A stretch of 22,901 bases of DNA, taken from contig DASWMZ010000076.1 in NCBI GenBank assembly GCA_036399495.1, forward strand, positions 1 through 22,901, read 5' to 3'. Position numbers and translations under genes: made by a program. Shown here one piece after another: positions 16,185 through 22,901 of the stretch. How positions within the stretch are numbered: position 1 is the first letter of the stretch; each line of letters opens with the position of its first letter. Source of the stretch: Paradesertivirga sp036399495. Its GTDB lineage: Bacteria; Bacteroidota; Bacteroidia; Sphingobacteriales; Sphingobacteriaceae. The notes beneath the pieces are model-generated. The model ran no database searches, had not been told where the DNA came from, and was given only the letters and a program-made list of their open reading frames with translations.

Positions 16185-17144
16185 TTGAACGAATTAAAAA
16201 TAGACCTTGAAAATGTAAACCCAGCCACGCTTTGGGGATCAAATAATGAATATTTCGAAGTAATAAAAAGACAGTTTCCTAAGATTAAAATTGTAGCTCG
16301 TGGCAACGAAGTTAAGGTGCTTGGAGATGAAGCTGAGATCACTGCTTTTACATCGCGGTTCAACAAAATTATCCAGCATCTTGAGAAGTTTCAGAGTCTT
16401 AATACGAACGATCTTGAGCGTTTACTTGATGCCAAAATCAGCCTAGAGCCGGAAACCGAATCGCCTCAAAATAATGGTGCCGGTGGAGAAGCAATTGTAT
16501 TCGGACATAATGGGGTTGTTGTTAAAGCTCGTACCGCCAACCAACGCAAAATGGTTGAAGCCATCAATAAAAACGACATACTTTTTGCAATTGGTCCGGC
16601 AGGAACTGGTAAAACATATACTGCTGTAGCACTTGCAGTTAGAGCGCTGAAAAACAAGGAAATAAAACGTATTATATTAACCAGGCCTGCTGTTGAAGCT
16701 GGTGAAAATCTCGGCTTCCTTCCCGGAGATTTAAAGGAAAAAATTGATCCATATCTACGCCCACTTTACGATGCGCTTGATGATATGATCCACCCTGAAA
16801 AGTTAAAAACTTATCTCGAAAATCGTACTATTGAAGTAGCACCGCTGGCTTTTATGCGAGGGAGAACGCTTGATAACTGTTTCGTGATATTAGATGAGGC
16901 CCAAAATACCACTGATATGCAGATCAAGATGTTTTTAACAAGGATGGGGCCATCGGCAAAGTTTATTGTAACTGGCGATGTAACGCAAATTGATTTGCCG
17001 AAAAAACAACAGTCGGGTTTGCAAACTGCGTTGAGGATTTTAACCGATATTAAAGGAATCGAAATTATCTACCTAAATGGCGATGACGTAGTACGTCATA
17101 AACTAGTAAAGCAAATACTTAAAGCTTACGGCGATATTCAATAA
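16185..17144 (+). CDS. phoH: PhoH-like ATPase, TTG start
   Basis: 319-residue cytoplasmic P-loop protein. The start is TTG at 16185: the frame opens at 16173, no ATG occurs until about residue 123, and the first residues (NELKIDLENVNPATLWG) are the conserved family N-terminus. An N-terminal nucleic-acid-binding region precedes Walker A G137-PAGTGKT144; Walker B ends in D237-E238 (ILDEAQNT), and TGDVTQIDLP (263-272) follows. PhoH proteins are linked to RNA handling, often with YbeY, which is not adjacent here. A pseudogene and then purC follow on the same strand. Confidence 0.93.
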   Translation: MNELKIDLENVNPATLWGSNNEYFEVIKRQFPKIKIVARGNEVKVLGDEAEITAFTSRFNKIIQHLEKFQSLNTNDLERLLDAKISLEPETESPQNNGAGGEAIVFGHNGVVVKARTANQRKMVEAINKNDILFAIGPAGTGKTYTAVALAVRALKNKEIKRIILTRPAVEAGENLGFLPGDLKEKIDPYLRPLYDALDDMIHPEKLKTYLENRTIEVAPLAFMRGRTLDNCFVILDEAQNTTDMQIKMFLTRMGPSAKFIVTGDVTQIDLPKKQQSGLQTALRILTDIKGIEIIYLNGDDVVRHKLVKQILKAYGDIQ

Positions 17145-17171
17145 TTGAGATGTTAAATCGCTCCGGTTCTA

Positions 17172-17487
17172 ATGATTGTTGTCTTTTTTTAAGCCCTGGC
17201 ATTCTATATCGGATTTTCAATTGCACTTTTAGTAATTGTAAAGCTTGTTTTTTCTTTCTGGAGCAAACACATATCGTTTTTAGCTATCATAAACCAAGAA
17301 TTCTTACTGCTTCGATAGGAACTCTTTTGGCCTTTGTGCTATTTGAAAAATTCGCAATCCAGGGCTTTTATTTCGGCGATTTGCCAAAAGTTACATTGGA
17401 GTGCAATGGTTGATTGTTTTGTTACCTATAACATGTGTGATATTTAATTTAACCTGGATAATAACAAAGCAACTTCGACGAGCATAA
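17172..17487 (+). pseudogene. Decayed small integral-membrane protein gene
   Basis: Three frames read in series give one plausible hydrophobic protein of about 105 residues. It starts MIVVFF (ATG 17172), meets an in-frame TAA (17190-17192) after a run of seven T, and continues ALAFYIGFSIALLVIVKLV to about 17290. It resumes in another frame as RILTASIGTLLAFVLFEKF to about 17395. It then resumes in a third as VQWLIVLLPITCVIFNL, ending at a TAA (17485-17487). Each part looks like a membrane helix and together they tile the gap between phoH and purC without overlap. One nonsense change and two frameshifts are needed. I do not recognise the family. Assembly errors could mimic this, but the in-frame stop would need a base substitution rather than a length error. 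Confidence 0.55.
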
Positions 17488-17497
17488 GCCATTACAA

Positions 17498-17527
17498 TTG
17501 GGTAATACTTGTAAAAAACTATCTTTG
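17498..17527 (+). promoter_or_regulatory. Bacteroidota-type promoter of purC
   Basis: TTG (17498-17500), a 19-base spacer, then TATCTTTG (17520-17527), an exact TAnnTTTG. It lies 48 bases upstream of the purC ATG and just past the end of the decayed gene. Best plus-strand promoter match in the window together with the one before lptD. Confidence 0.7.
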
Positions 17528-17575
17528 TACATTCTCAATATAAGGAAACACGCTGCTAATATCTTATCTTAATTC

Positions 17576-18520
17576 ATGTCATTAAAAGAAACAAACTTCA
17601 ATTTACCCGGGCAGACAAAATTTTACAAAGGTAAAGTTCGTGATGTATATACGATCGGTGATAAGTTTCTGGTAATGGTTGTTTCAGATCGTATTTCTGC
17701 GTTTGATGTCGTTTTGCCGGAACCAATTCCTTATAAAGGACAGGTACTTAATCAAATCGCGGCTAAGTTCCTGAACGCTACCCAGGATATCGTGCCTAAC
17801 TGGGTGCTCGATGTTCCGGATCCAACAGTTACCATCGGTAAAATATGTGAGCCTTTTAAAGTCGAAATGGTGATAAGAGGTTACCTCGCCGGACATGCCT
17901 GGCGTGAGTATAGCGCGGGAAAGAGAGAGGTTTGCGGTGTTAAGTTGCCAGATGGATTAAAAGAGAATGATAAATTACCGGAGCCAATTATAACACCTAC
18001 AACCAAAGCATCTGTAGGGCATGACGAAGATATCTCTCGAGATGATATTATTAAAAGGGGTATAGTTGCTGAAGAGGATTATTTAAAATTGGAAGAATAT
18101 ACACGCCTTTTATATCTTCGTGGAACCGAACTTGCAGCAGAAAGAAACCTTATCCTAGTGGATACTAAGTACGAGTTTGGGAAGGCAGATGGAAAAATAT
18201 ATTTGATTGACGAAATCCACACACCTGATTCATCTCGTTATTTCTATAAAGAAGGATACGAAGAACTTCAGGAAAAAGGAGAGCCTCAGCGGCAATTATC
18301 GAAAGAGTTTGTTCGTAAGTGGTTAATGGAAAATGGATTTCAAGGTAAAGAAGGACAGAAAATTCCTGAAATGAATTTGGAACTTGTAGAATCAATTTCA
18401 AATAGGTATATTGAACTCTATGAACACATAACTGGGGAAGCTTTTATTAGAAGCAATCCTGATGAAATTCATAAAAGAGTAGAAAATAATATCAAAGACA
18501 GTTTAACCCATTTAAATTGA
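17576..18520 (+). CDS. purC: Phosphoribosylaminoimidazole-succinocarboxamide synthase
   Basis: SAICAR synthetase, 314 residues, the longer form found in Bacteroidota and eukaryotes rather than the form of about 240 residues. It joins aspartate to CAIR with ATP in purine synthesis. Motifs: YKGKVRDVY (17-25) in the ATP site, SDRISAFDVVLPEPIP (37-52), EMVIRGYLAGHAWREY (96-111), and IYLIDEIHTPDSSR in the C-terminal half. Start ATG 17576 fits the family N-terminus and lies 48 bases after a consensus promoter. No other pur gene is adjacent. Confidence 0.96.
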   Translation: MSLKETNFNLPGQTKFYKGKVRDVYTIGDKFLVMVVSDRISAFDVVLPEPIPYKGQVLNQIAAKFLNATQDIVPNWVLDVPDPTVTIGKICEPFKVEMVIRGYLAGHAWREYSAGKREVCGVKLPDGLKENDKLPEPIITPTTKASVGHDEDISRDDIIKRGIVAEEDYLKLEEYTRLLYLRGTELAAERNLILVDTKYEFGKADGKIYLIDEIHTPDSSRYFYKEGYEELQEKGEPQRQLSKEFVRKWLMENGFQGKEGQKIPEMNLELVESISNRYIELYEHITGEAFIRSNPDEIHKRVENNIKDSLTHLN

Positions 18521-18564
18521 AAATATTTTTTTATTATTGTAACTAAAGAATACCGAAGATTGAT

Positions 18565-18942
18565 ATGAAGTTCTCAATAGATAAGCACGAGAAATATGTT
18601 TTAATAAAGCTGAATGAGTCTAAATTAAACAGCTTAATTTCTCCTCAATTAAAATCAGAATTTATCCTTACCAATACAGAGGGTTTGAGGAATATCATTC
18701 TTGATCTTTCTGCTGTAAAGTACTCTGATTCTTCTGGCTTAAGTAGTTTACTTGTAGGCCACCGTCTTTGTAAAAACTCCGAAGGTAGTTTCATTATTAC
18801 CGGTTTGAATGAGAATGTTACTCGTCTCATAACAATCTCTCAACTAGAAAATGTTCTTTCAATTGTGCCTACTGTTGAAGAAGCTATTGATATTGTTTTT
18901 ATGGAGGAGATTGAAAAGGAATTAAAAAAAGAGGCCAAATAA
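18565..18942 (+). CDS. STAS-domain protein (anti-sigma-factor antagonist type)
   Basis: 125-residue single STAS domain of the SpoIIAA/RsbV kind. The D55-S-S-G58 motif carries the serine (S56 or S57) that partner-switching kinases phosphorylate. A charged Lys/Glu tail ends the protein. In partner switching it would bind an RsbW-like kinase and free a sigma factor or other target, but no such kinase is in the window. The gene lies 44 bases after purC and 16 bases before rnz, so it is probably transcribed with both. Confidence 0.85.
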   Translation: MKFSIDKHEKYVLIKLNESKLNSLISPQLKSEFILTNTEGLRNIILDLSAVKYSDSSGLSSLLVGHRLCKNSEGSFIITGLNENVTRLITISQLENVLSIVPTVEEAIDIVFMEEIEKELKKEAK

Positions 18943-18958
18943 TTGCAGGCATTTATGC

Positions 18959-19870
18959 ATGAGGTTTGATGTAACTATTTTAGGCAGCAGCTCTGCAACA
19001 CCCATTTATAACCGAAATCCCAGTTCCCAACTTCTTAATATTAATGAACGCTTTTATTTGATTGATTGCGGTGAGGGTACGCAAGTGCAGTTACTAAGAA
19101 ATGGAATCAAAGCGCAGCGCATAGAACATATCTTTATCAGCCACCTTCACGGTGATCATTACCTTGGCCTGATCGGTCTTTTATCCTCCTTGCATTTAAA
19201 CGGAAGGTCAAAGCCTTTATATTTGTACGGTCCACCTGAGCTTCTCGAAATCCTTGACATTCAGTTCAAATACTCTCAAACACAACTCAGATATTCTTTG
19301 GTTTTCAAGGCTACCCAAGTTAACCATCCGGAAAAAATATTTGAAAATAGTGATATAGTGGTTGAAACGTTTGCGTTAGAACATAGGATTGCCTGCACGG
19401 GATTCAAATTTTCACAGAAAAAACGCTCAAGAAAAATTATAAAAGAAAAGTTCGATGAATTGAAAATCCCTATTGATTTAATACCTGAATTGAAGCGGGG
19501 AGGAAGCTTTACCGATAAAAACGGGCGATTTTATTCTGCAGATGAGCTTACTACTGAACCTCCCGAGCCAAGAGTTTATGTTTACTGCTCCGATACTATT
19601 TGTAACTGGACGTATCTGGAACACATTAAAGGCGCAGATACATTATATCATGAGGCGACTTTTATGCACGATATGTTAAGCCGCGCAGAAGAAACTTTTC
19701 ACACAACTACTTTACAGGCAGGGGAAATTGCAATTAGGGCTAATATAAAGCAATTATTGATCGGACATTTTTCTGCAAGATATAAAGAGCTCGAACCTTT
19801 ATTGGAGGAAAGCAGAAGTGTTTTCAAAAACACAAAGTTGGCCATTGAAGGGCAGACGTTTGAGGTTTAA
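18959..19870 (+). CDS. rnz: Ribonuclease Z
   Basis: 303-residue zinc endonuclease that cuts the 3' trailer from tRNA precursors. The zinc motif H62-L-H64-G-D66-H67, the Asp in YCSDT and the His in LIGHFSARY are present, as are family stretches SSSATP, CGEGTQ and LEHRIACTGF. The start is ATG 18959 (MRFDVTILGS); an ATG at 18955 is in another frame. The gene sits 16 bases after the STAS gene and converges with the MCE gene, 30 bases apart. Confidence 0.95.
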   Translation: MRFDVTILGSSSATPIYNRNPSSQLLNINERFYLIDCGEGTQVQLLRNGIKAQRIEHIFISHLHGDHYLGLIGLLSSLHLNGRSKPLYLYGPPELLEILDIQFKYSQTQLRYSLVFKATQVNHPEKIFENSDIVVETFALEHRIACTGFKFSQKKRSRKIIKEKFDELKIPIDLIPELKRGGSFTDKNGRFYSADELTTEPPEPRVYVYCSDTICNWTYLEHIKGADTLYHEATFMHDMLSRAEETFHTTTLQAGEIAIRANIKQLLIGHFSARYKELEPLLEESRSVFKNTKLAIEGQTFEV

Positions 19871-19900
19871 GTAAGATACCTCAGCTCTGTATCGCTTTGC

Positions 19901-20845
19901 CTAATCTTTCTTACCTCCAAACACAGAGAAGCTCACATACCGTTTAGGATTTGCTTTCAAATCAATCATCAGTTTATCAAGGTTTGAAGAAGCGTTAGCA
20001 AGATTTTTGTAAAGTGCCTCATCATTGATTAATTGACCTAAAGTTCCCTTGCCGCTGTTTACCTTGTTTATAGCTAATTGTAAATCGGCAACAGCTTTAT
20101 CAGCATTCTTTATTGTATTTTCAAAATTAGATCGGGCAATCTGATCGCTCACCTTTTCAAGGTTGGACATAACCGCGGTAATCTTTTCATTATTGTTTTT
20201 GAGATTTGCCGAGACAGACTGAAAATTGGCCATGATGGCTGCAATTCGCGTGCTTTCGGAACCTACAAGATTGTCAACTCGTTTAGTTGTGCCTTCAAGA
20301 GTTTCCAAAGTACGAGCTATACTTGCAAAGCTTTTATTGAAGTTCTGTTGGAATTCAGGGCTTATCGTGTTATTAACTGATGTTAAAACGGAGTCCAATC
20401 TTCCAATAATAAGCTCAGCTTTTTTCTGTATCGGCTGCACTTGTTCCATGATATTTTTTTCAGAATTAGCCCTTAACGTATCACCATCTTCAGCATAAAC
20501 TTTGCTGTTTCCCAATTCAAAAACGATGGCTTTCCCCCCTAATAAATCGGTGCTTTCCAAGCGGGCTATGGTGTTTTTTGGAATTTCATAATCTGAATTA
20601 ATATCGAATTGAGCGAGTATTGTTCCGTTAGGCTCCAGCTCGAGCGAGGCAACACGGCCAATTTGATACCCATTAATTAGTACCGGTTTAGATATAGTCA
20701 AACCGCCAACATTGCTATAACGTGCATAAAACTCGTTTTGGCTCGAAAAAACGTTATTCCCTTTTAAAAAGCTATATCCTAAAACTAGTATGGTTATGGC
20801 AACTGCAGCAAGAATGCCGACTTTAGTTTCATTAGTAATTTTCAT
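19901..20845 (-). CDS. MCE/MlaD family lipid-transport protein
   Basis: 314-residue periplasmic protein anchored by one N-terminal helix (about residues 11-27). Start taken at ATG 20845 (MKITNETKVG); the in-frame TTG at 20854 is less likely. The single MCE domain covers about 37-115, with GGLTISKPVLINGYQIGRV and a STDLLGGKAIVFE stretch. The rest is helical and probably coiled (about 130-290). MCE proteins form hexamers moving phospholipid between membranes, normally with MlaE and MlaF partners, which are not in this window. It is the last gene of a set with two amidases, 81 bases after the second. Confidence 0.88.
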   Translation of the reverse strand: MKITNETKVGILAAVAITILVLGYSFLKGNNVFSSQNEFYARYSNVGGLTISKPVLINGYQIGRVASLELEPNGTILAQFDINSDYEIPKNTIARLESTDLLGGKAIVFELGNSKVYAEDGDTLRANSEKNIMEQVQPIQKKAELIIGRLDSVLTSVNNTISPEFQQNFNKSFASIARTLETLEGTTKRVDNLVGSESTRIAAIMANFQSVSANLKNNNEKITAVMSNLEKVSDQIARSNFENTIKNADKAVADLQLAINKVNSGKGTLGQLINDEALYKNLANASSNLDKLMIDLKANPKRYVSFSVFGGKKD

Positions 20846-20926
20846 GAATGTCAAATTTCTGTTGGTGAAACTATCTAATTCATTGATAGCTTCAAATCAA
20901 TATATATCTTTTAAGATGCTAAGATA

Positions 20927-21733
20927 CTATTGTATTTCAACTTGTTTCTTATATGTTTGAATTGCTTTTAACAAACAAGATACTATTTCAGTTTGACCGT
21001 ACTCAGAAGTCATGTATTCTTCTTCCTGCGGGCTGCTGATAAAACCAATTTCTGTTAACACAGCTGGCATGCCAGCTTTTGCCAGAACAGCGAGACTTTG
21101 TTCTTTAACACCTCTATCAATTCTTCCGGTAGCTATATATTCGGCTTGCATAAGCGATGCTAATTTAATGCTTTGCTCCCTAAATTGATTTTTCATTAAT
21201 GAGAATATGATGATACTTTCAGGATCTTTTGGGTCAAATCCATCATAGTTGTCTTTGTAATCCTTCTCCAGCAACATTGAAGCATTCTCCCGTAAAGCGG
21301 CATCTTGTTGACCAAGACGATTAAAACCAGAAACAAAGGTTTCAACACCACGCACCGACGACCGGTTCCGCATACTCGAAGGCATTGAATTGCAGTGAAT
21401 AGATATAAACAAATCGGCCTTTACAGAATTTGCTTTTCCAATACGCTCATACAAGGGCACAAAAACATCTTCGGTACGAGTATAAACTACTTTAACATCA
21501 GGCATATTTTCCTCTATTAATTTGCCTAGTTTCAAGGCTACCTGCAAAGCAACTTCTTTTTCTCTGGCAATTAGTCCTCGTGTGGAGCCGTCATGGCCTC
21601 CGTGACCCGCATCAATTACGATAGTCTTAATGCGAAAAAACGGATTGGTCGTTTCTTTTCGGTTAAAAGAAAATAAGGGATAAATTAATAACAGGCTAAA
21701 TGTTAAAATGTATAATTTTTTCAGACTTCTCAT
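20927..21733 (-). CDS. N-acetylmuramoyl-L-alanine amidase (Amidase_3), copy 2
   Basis: 268-residue zinc amidase cutting the bond between MurNAc and the stem peptide. Signal peptide or anchor at about 5-23. Expected zinc ligands H44 (DAGHGG), E58 (REKEVAL) and H113 (SIHCNS), and catalytic E228 (LTEIGF), are all kept. No LysM, SPOR or AMIN domain is attached, so targeting is not evident. It follows a close paralogue by 21 bases and precedes the MCE gene. Confidence 0.93.
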   Translation of the reverse strand: MRSLKKLYILTFSLLLIYPLFSFNRKETTNPFFRIKTIVIDAGHGGHDGSTRGLIAREKEVALQVALKLGKLIEENMPDVKVVYTRTEDVFVPLYERIGKANSVKADLFISIHCNSMPSSMRNRSSVRGVETFVSGFNRLGQQDAALRENASMLLEKDYKDNYDGFDPKDPESIIIFSLMKNQFREQSIKLASLMQAEYIATGRIDRGVKEQSLAVLAKAGMPAVLTEIGFISSPQEEEYMTSEYGQTEIVSCLLKAIQTYKKQVEIQ

Positions 21734-21754
21734 TTCCCGTTGCTCTTTTGTTGT

Positions 21755-22588
21755 TTACTTCAATTCAACTTGTTTTTTATAGTTATAAATAGCGGCTACT
21801 ATATTATCAGCAATTTCAATTTGGCCTGCCGTAGAGTTAATATATTTTTCTTCTTGCGGATTACTAATAAACCCGATTTCGGTTAACACTGCTGGCATAC
21901 CAGCTCTTTGTAAAATGAGTAAATTTTGTTCTTTCACACCACGGTCAATACGGCCTGAACTAGTATATTCATTTTGGATTAATGTAGCCAGTTTGATGCT
22001 TTGATCCCTGTATTTATTTTTCATTAACGAAAATACAATCATACTCTCCGGGTCTTTAGGGTCGTACCCTCCATATTTACTTTTATAATCCTTCTCTAGC
22101 AAGATATCGGCGTTTTCTCTAATAGCAACATCCTGTTCGTCAATACGTCCAAATCCGGCTACAAAACTTTCGGCACCTCTGGTACTGGTTCTGCCTGCCT
22201 TAGATGAAGGCATCGAATTGCAATGAATTGATATAAATAAATCTGCTTTCGCCCTGTTAGCCAAATTGCTTCTGTTTAAATTTGGAACAAAAACATCCGA
22301 TGTCCTGGTATATAATACTTTAACATTCGGAAACTTAGTCGCAATTGCTTTCCCTAAACGCAAAGCCACTTGTAAGGTTACTTTTTTTTCCGAAGAAATC
22401 TTTCCTAAAGCACCAACAGCTTTTCCACCGTGACCGGCATCAATTACAATAGTTTTTATACGATATGGTGGGGTGGATGAGTTATTAGTGAAAGATATAA
22501 ACAGTAGAGATGTTAAAAAAGGTAAAAAACCGATAGGCAATCTCCCGTATGGGTTTATTTTCCTTAATTTTGAGCTGTCTTTTATCAT
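21755..22588 (-). CDS. N-acetylmuramoyl-L-alanine amidase (Amidase_3), copy 1
   Basis: 277-residue paralogue of the downstream amidase; long stretches are identical, such as KADLFISIHCNSMPSS and AGMPAVLTEIGFIS. The zinc ligands (DAGHGG His, SEKKVTL Glu, SIHCNS His) and catalytic Glu are intact, and a hydrophobic anchor lies at about 19-32. Start taken at ATG 22588 (MIKDSSKL); ATG 22609 is also in frame, but it lies upstream of the best minus-strand -7 match (22594-22601) and within the lptD promoter. First gene of the amidase-amidase-MCE set, divergent from lptD. Confidence 0.9.
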   Translation of the reverse strand: MIKDSSKLRKINPYGRLPIGFLPFLTSLLFISFTNNSSTPPYRIKTIVIDAGHGGKAVGALGKISSEKKVTLQVALRLGKAIATKFPNVKVLYTRTSDVFVPNLNRSNLANRAKADLFISIHCNSMPSSKAGRTSTRGAESFVAGFGRIDEQDVAIRENADILLEKDYKSKYGGYDPKDPESMIVFSLMKNKYRDQSIKLATLIQNEYTSSGRIDRGVKEQNLLILQRAGMPAVLTEIGFISNPQEEKYINSTAGQIEIADNIVAAIYNYKKQVELK

Positions 22589-22590
22589 TA

Positions 22591-22620
22591 TTGCAAAAGT
22601 AACATACATCCTTAGATTTG
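22591..22620 (+). promoter_or_regulatory. Bacteroidota-type promoter of lptD
   Basis: TTG (22591-22593), a 19-base spacer, then TAGATTTG (22613-22620), an exact TAnnTTTG with the same spacing as the purC promoter. The predicted mRNA start near 22627 rules out the in-frame TTG at 22618 and points to GTG 22642 as the start of the gene. Confidence 0.65.
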
Positions 22621-22623
22621 AAA
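22594..22623 (-). promoter_or_regulatory. Possible promoter of the amidase-MCE operon, overlapping the lptD promoter
   Basis: On the minus strand TACTTTTG (22594-22601) is an exact TAnnTTTG. Nineteen bases upstream is TTT (22621-22623) instead of TTG. The -7 element ends only five bases before the ATG at 22588, so the transcript would be leaderless or nearly so. Confidence 0.4.
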
Positions 22624-22641
22624 TCTATCCTGCTTTTTTTT

Positions 22642-22901
22642 GTGAGAAACCTGACTTTGCTTTTGCTCCTGTTTATAAATTTTACTATTTATGCTCAGCA
22701 GAAGAATTCTCCGATTGCTGATACATCAAAACTCATAAAGCCTATAACGGATACTTTAGCAAAAAATTCTAGAACGGTTACAGGGCTCGATTCTAAAATT
22801 CATTATACTGCAGAAGATTCTATTAAATTTAGTATCGACGGAAATATTGTTTATTTATACGGCAACGCACGTATCTCACACGAGGAGATGGAATTGTCTT
22901 C
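22642..22901 (+). CDS. lptD: LptD-like LPS assembly protein, N-terminal fragment
   Basis: 5' part of a gene cut by the window edge; the frame is open to the last base. Start GTG 22642 gives a signal peptide (MRNLTLLLLLFINFTIYAQ), supported by the promoter at 22591. After a linker of about 35 residues rich in Thr, Ser and Lys comes an OstA/LptD N-terminal repeat: SKIHYTAEDSIKF, then GNIVYLYGNARISHEEMELS. In Bacteroidota this pattern is found in LptD, the outer-membrane translocon for lipopolysaccharide, and in a shorter OstA-like protein. Only about 86 residues are visible, so the choice of LptD is the likelier but not certain one. Confidence 0.65.
   Translation, partial: MRNLTLLLLLFINFTIYAQQKNSPIADTSKLIKPITDTLAKNSRTVTGLDSKIHYTAEDSIKFSIDGNIVYLYGNARISHEEMELS

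Noticed and set aside
16185..16550. phoH as a 5'-truncated gene because no ATG is near its start
   Set aside because: The TTG at 16185 is directly followed by the family's conserved N-terminal residues, and the protein has its usual length.
17150..17413. An 87-residue open frame read as an intact gene after phoH
   Set aside because: Its first part is Cys-rich and unlike a protein, while another frame of the same DNA there is clearly membrane-like; only its second half continues that protein. It is better read as part of a pseudogene.
1..22901. Insertion sequences, CRISPR arrays, tRNA genes or phage genes
   Set aside because: No terminal inverted repeats with a transposase, regularly spaced repeats, cloverleaf genes or phage-type proteins were seen on either strand.

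Overview
The window looks like chromosomal DNA of a Bacteroidota bacterium, most likely a Sphingobacteriaceae member (Pedobacter or Mucilaginibacter type). This rests on the low GC content, promoter-like sites of the TTG-N19-TAnnTTTG type used by Bacteroidota, the long PurC form, the NagZ/AmiE-type fusion remnant, and the lptD / amidase / MCE envelope cluster. I saw no tRNA, rRNA, CRISPR array, insertion sequence or prophage. Genes are densely packed on both strands.

Left part (1-5570): a short YcbB-class L,D-transpeptidase (-) lies divergent from a membrane-anchored protein joining a GH3 C-terminal domain to a serine hydrolase (+). That protein appears to be a NagZ-AmiE fusion that has lost its glycosidase half. 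Next come a histidine kinase whose membrane domain carries the plant ethylene-receptor copper-site residues, and an L-lactate dehydrogenase (ldh). ldh converges on the trp operon at a perfect 11-bp stem-loop.

Tryptophan region (5590-9400, minus strand): a leader with a 17-codon peptide containing two adjacent Trp codons, an antiterminator and a textbook terminator, then trpD-trpF-trpB-trpA. trpE, trpG and trpC are not here. The leader reads as a ribosome-mediated attenuator.

Middle (9481-15143): a YitT-family membrane protein overlaps a KirBac-type potassium channel by one base (+), followed by a stand-alone receiver-domain protein. Opposite them lie an exporter-type ABC protein and a beta-CASP metallo-beta-lactamase-fold nuclease (-).

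Right part (15308-22901): an atypical DUF62 (SAM hydroxide adenosyltransferase family) protein lies divergent from a TTG-started phoH. A decayed small membrane-protein gene follows, then purC behind a consensus promoter, a STAS-domain protein and rnz. On the minus strand, two tandem N-acetylmuramoyl-L-alanine amidases and an MCE/MlaD protein form a likely operon. It is divergent from the start of lptD, which runs off the window. The two ends therefore carry mostly cell-envelope functions, with amino-acid and purine synthesis, RNA processing and ion transport between.

The observations most worth following up are the ethylene-receptor-like kinase, the trp attenuator with an extra long-range complementarity, the truncated NagZ-AmiE protein, and the DUF62 protein lacking two residues of the family's catalytic triad.
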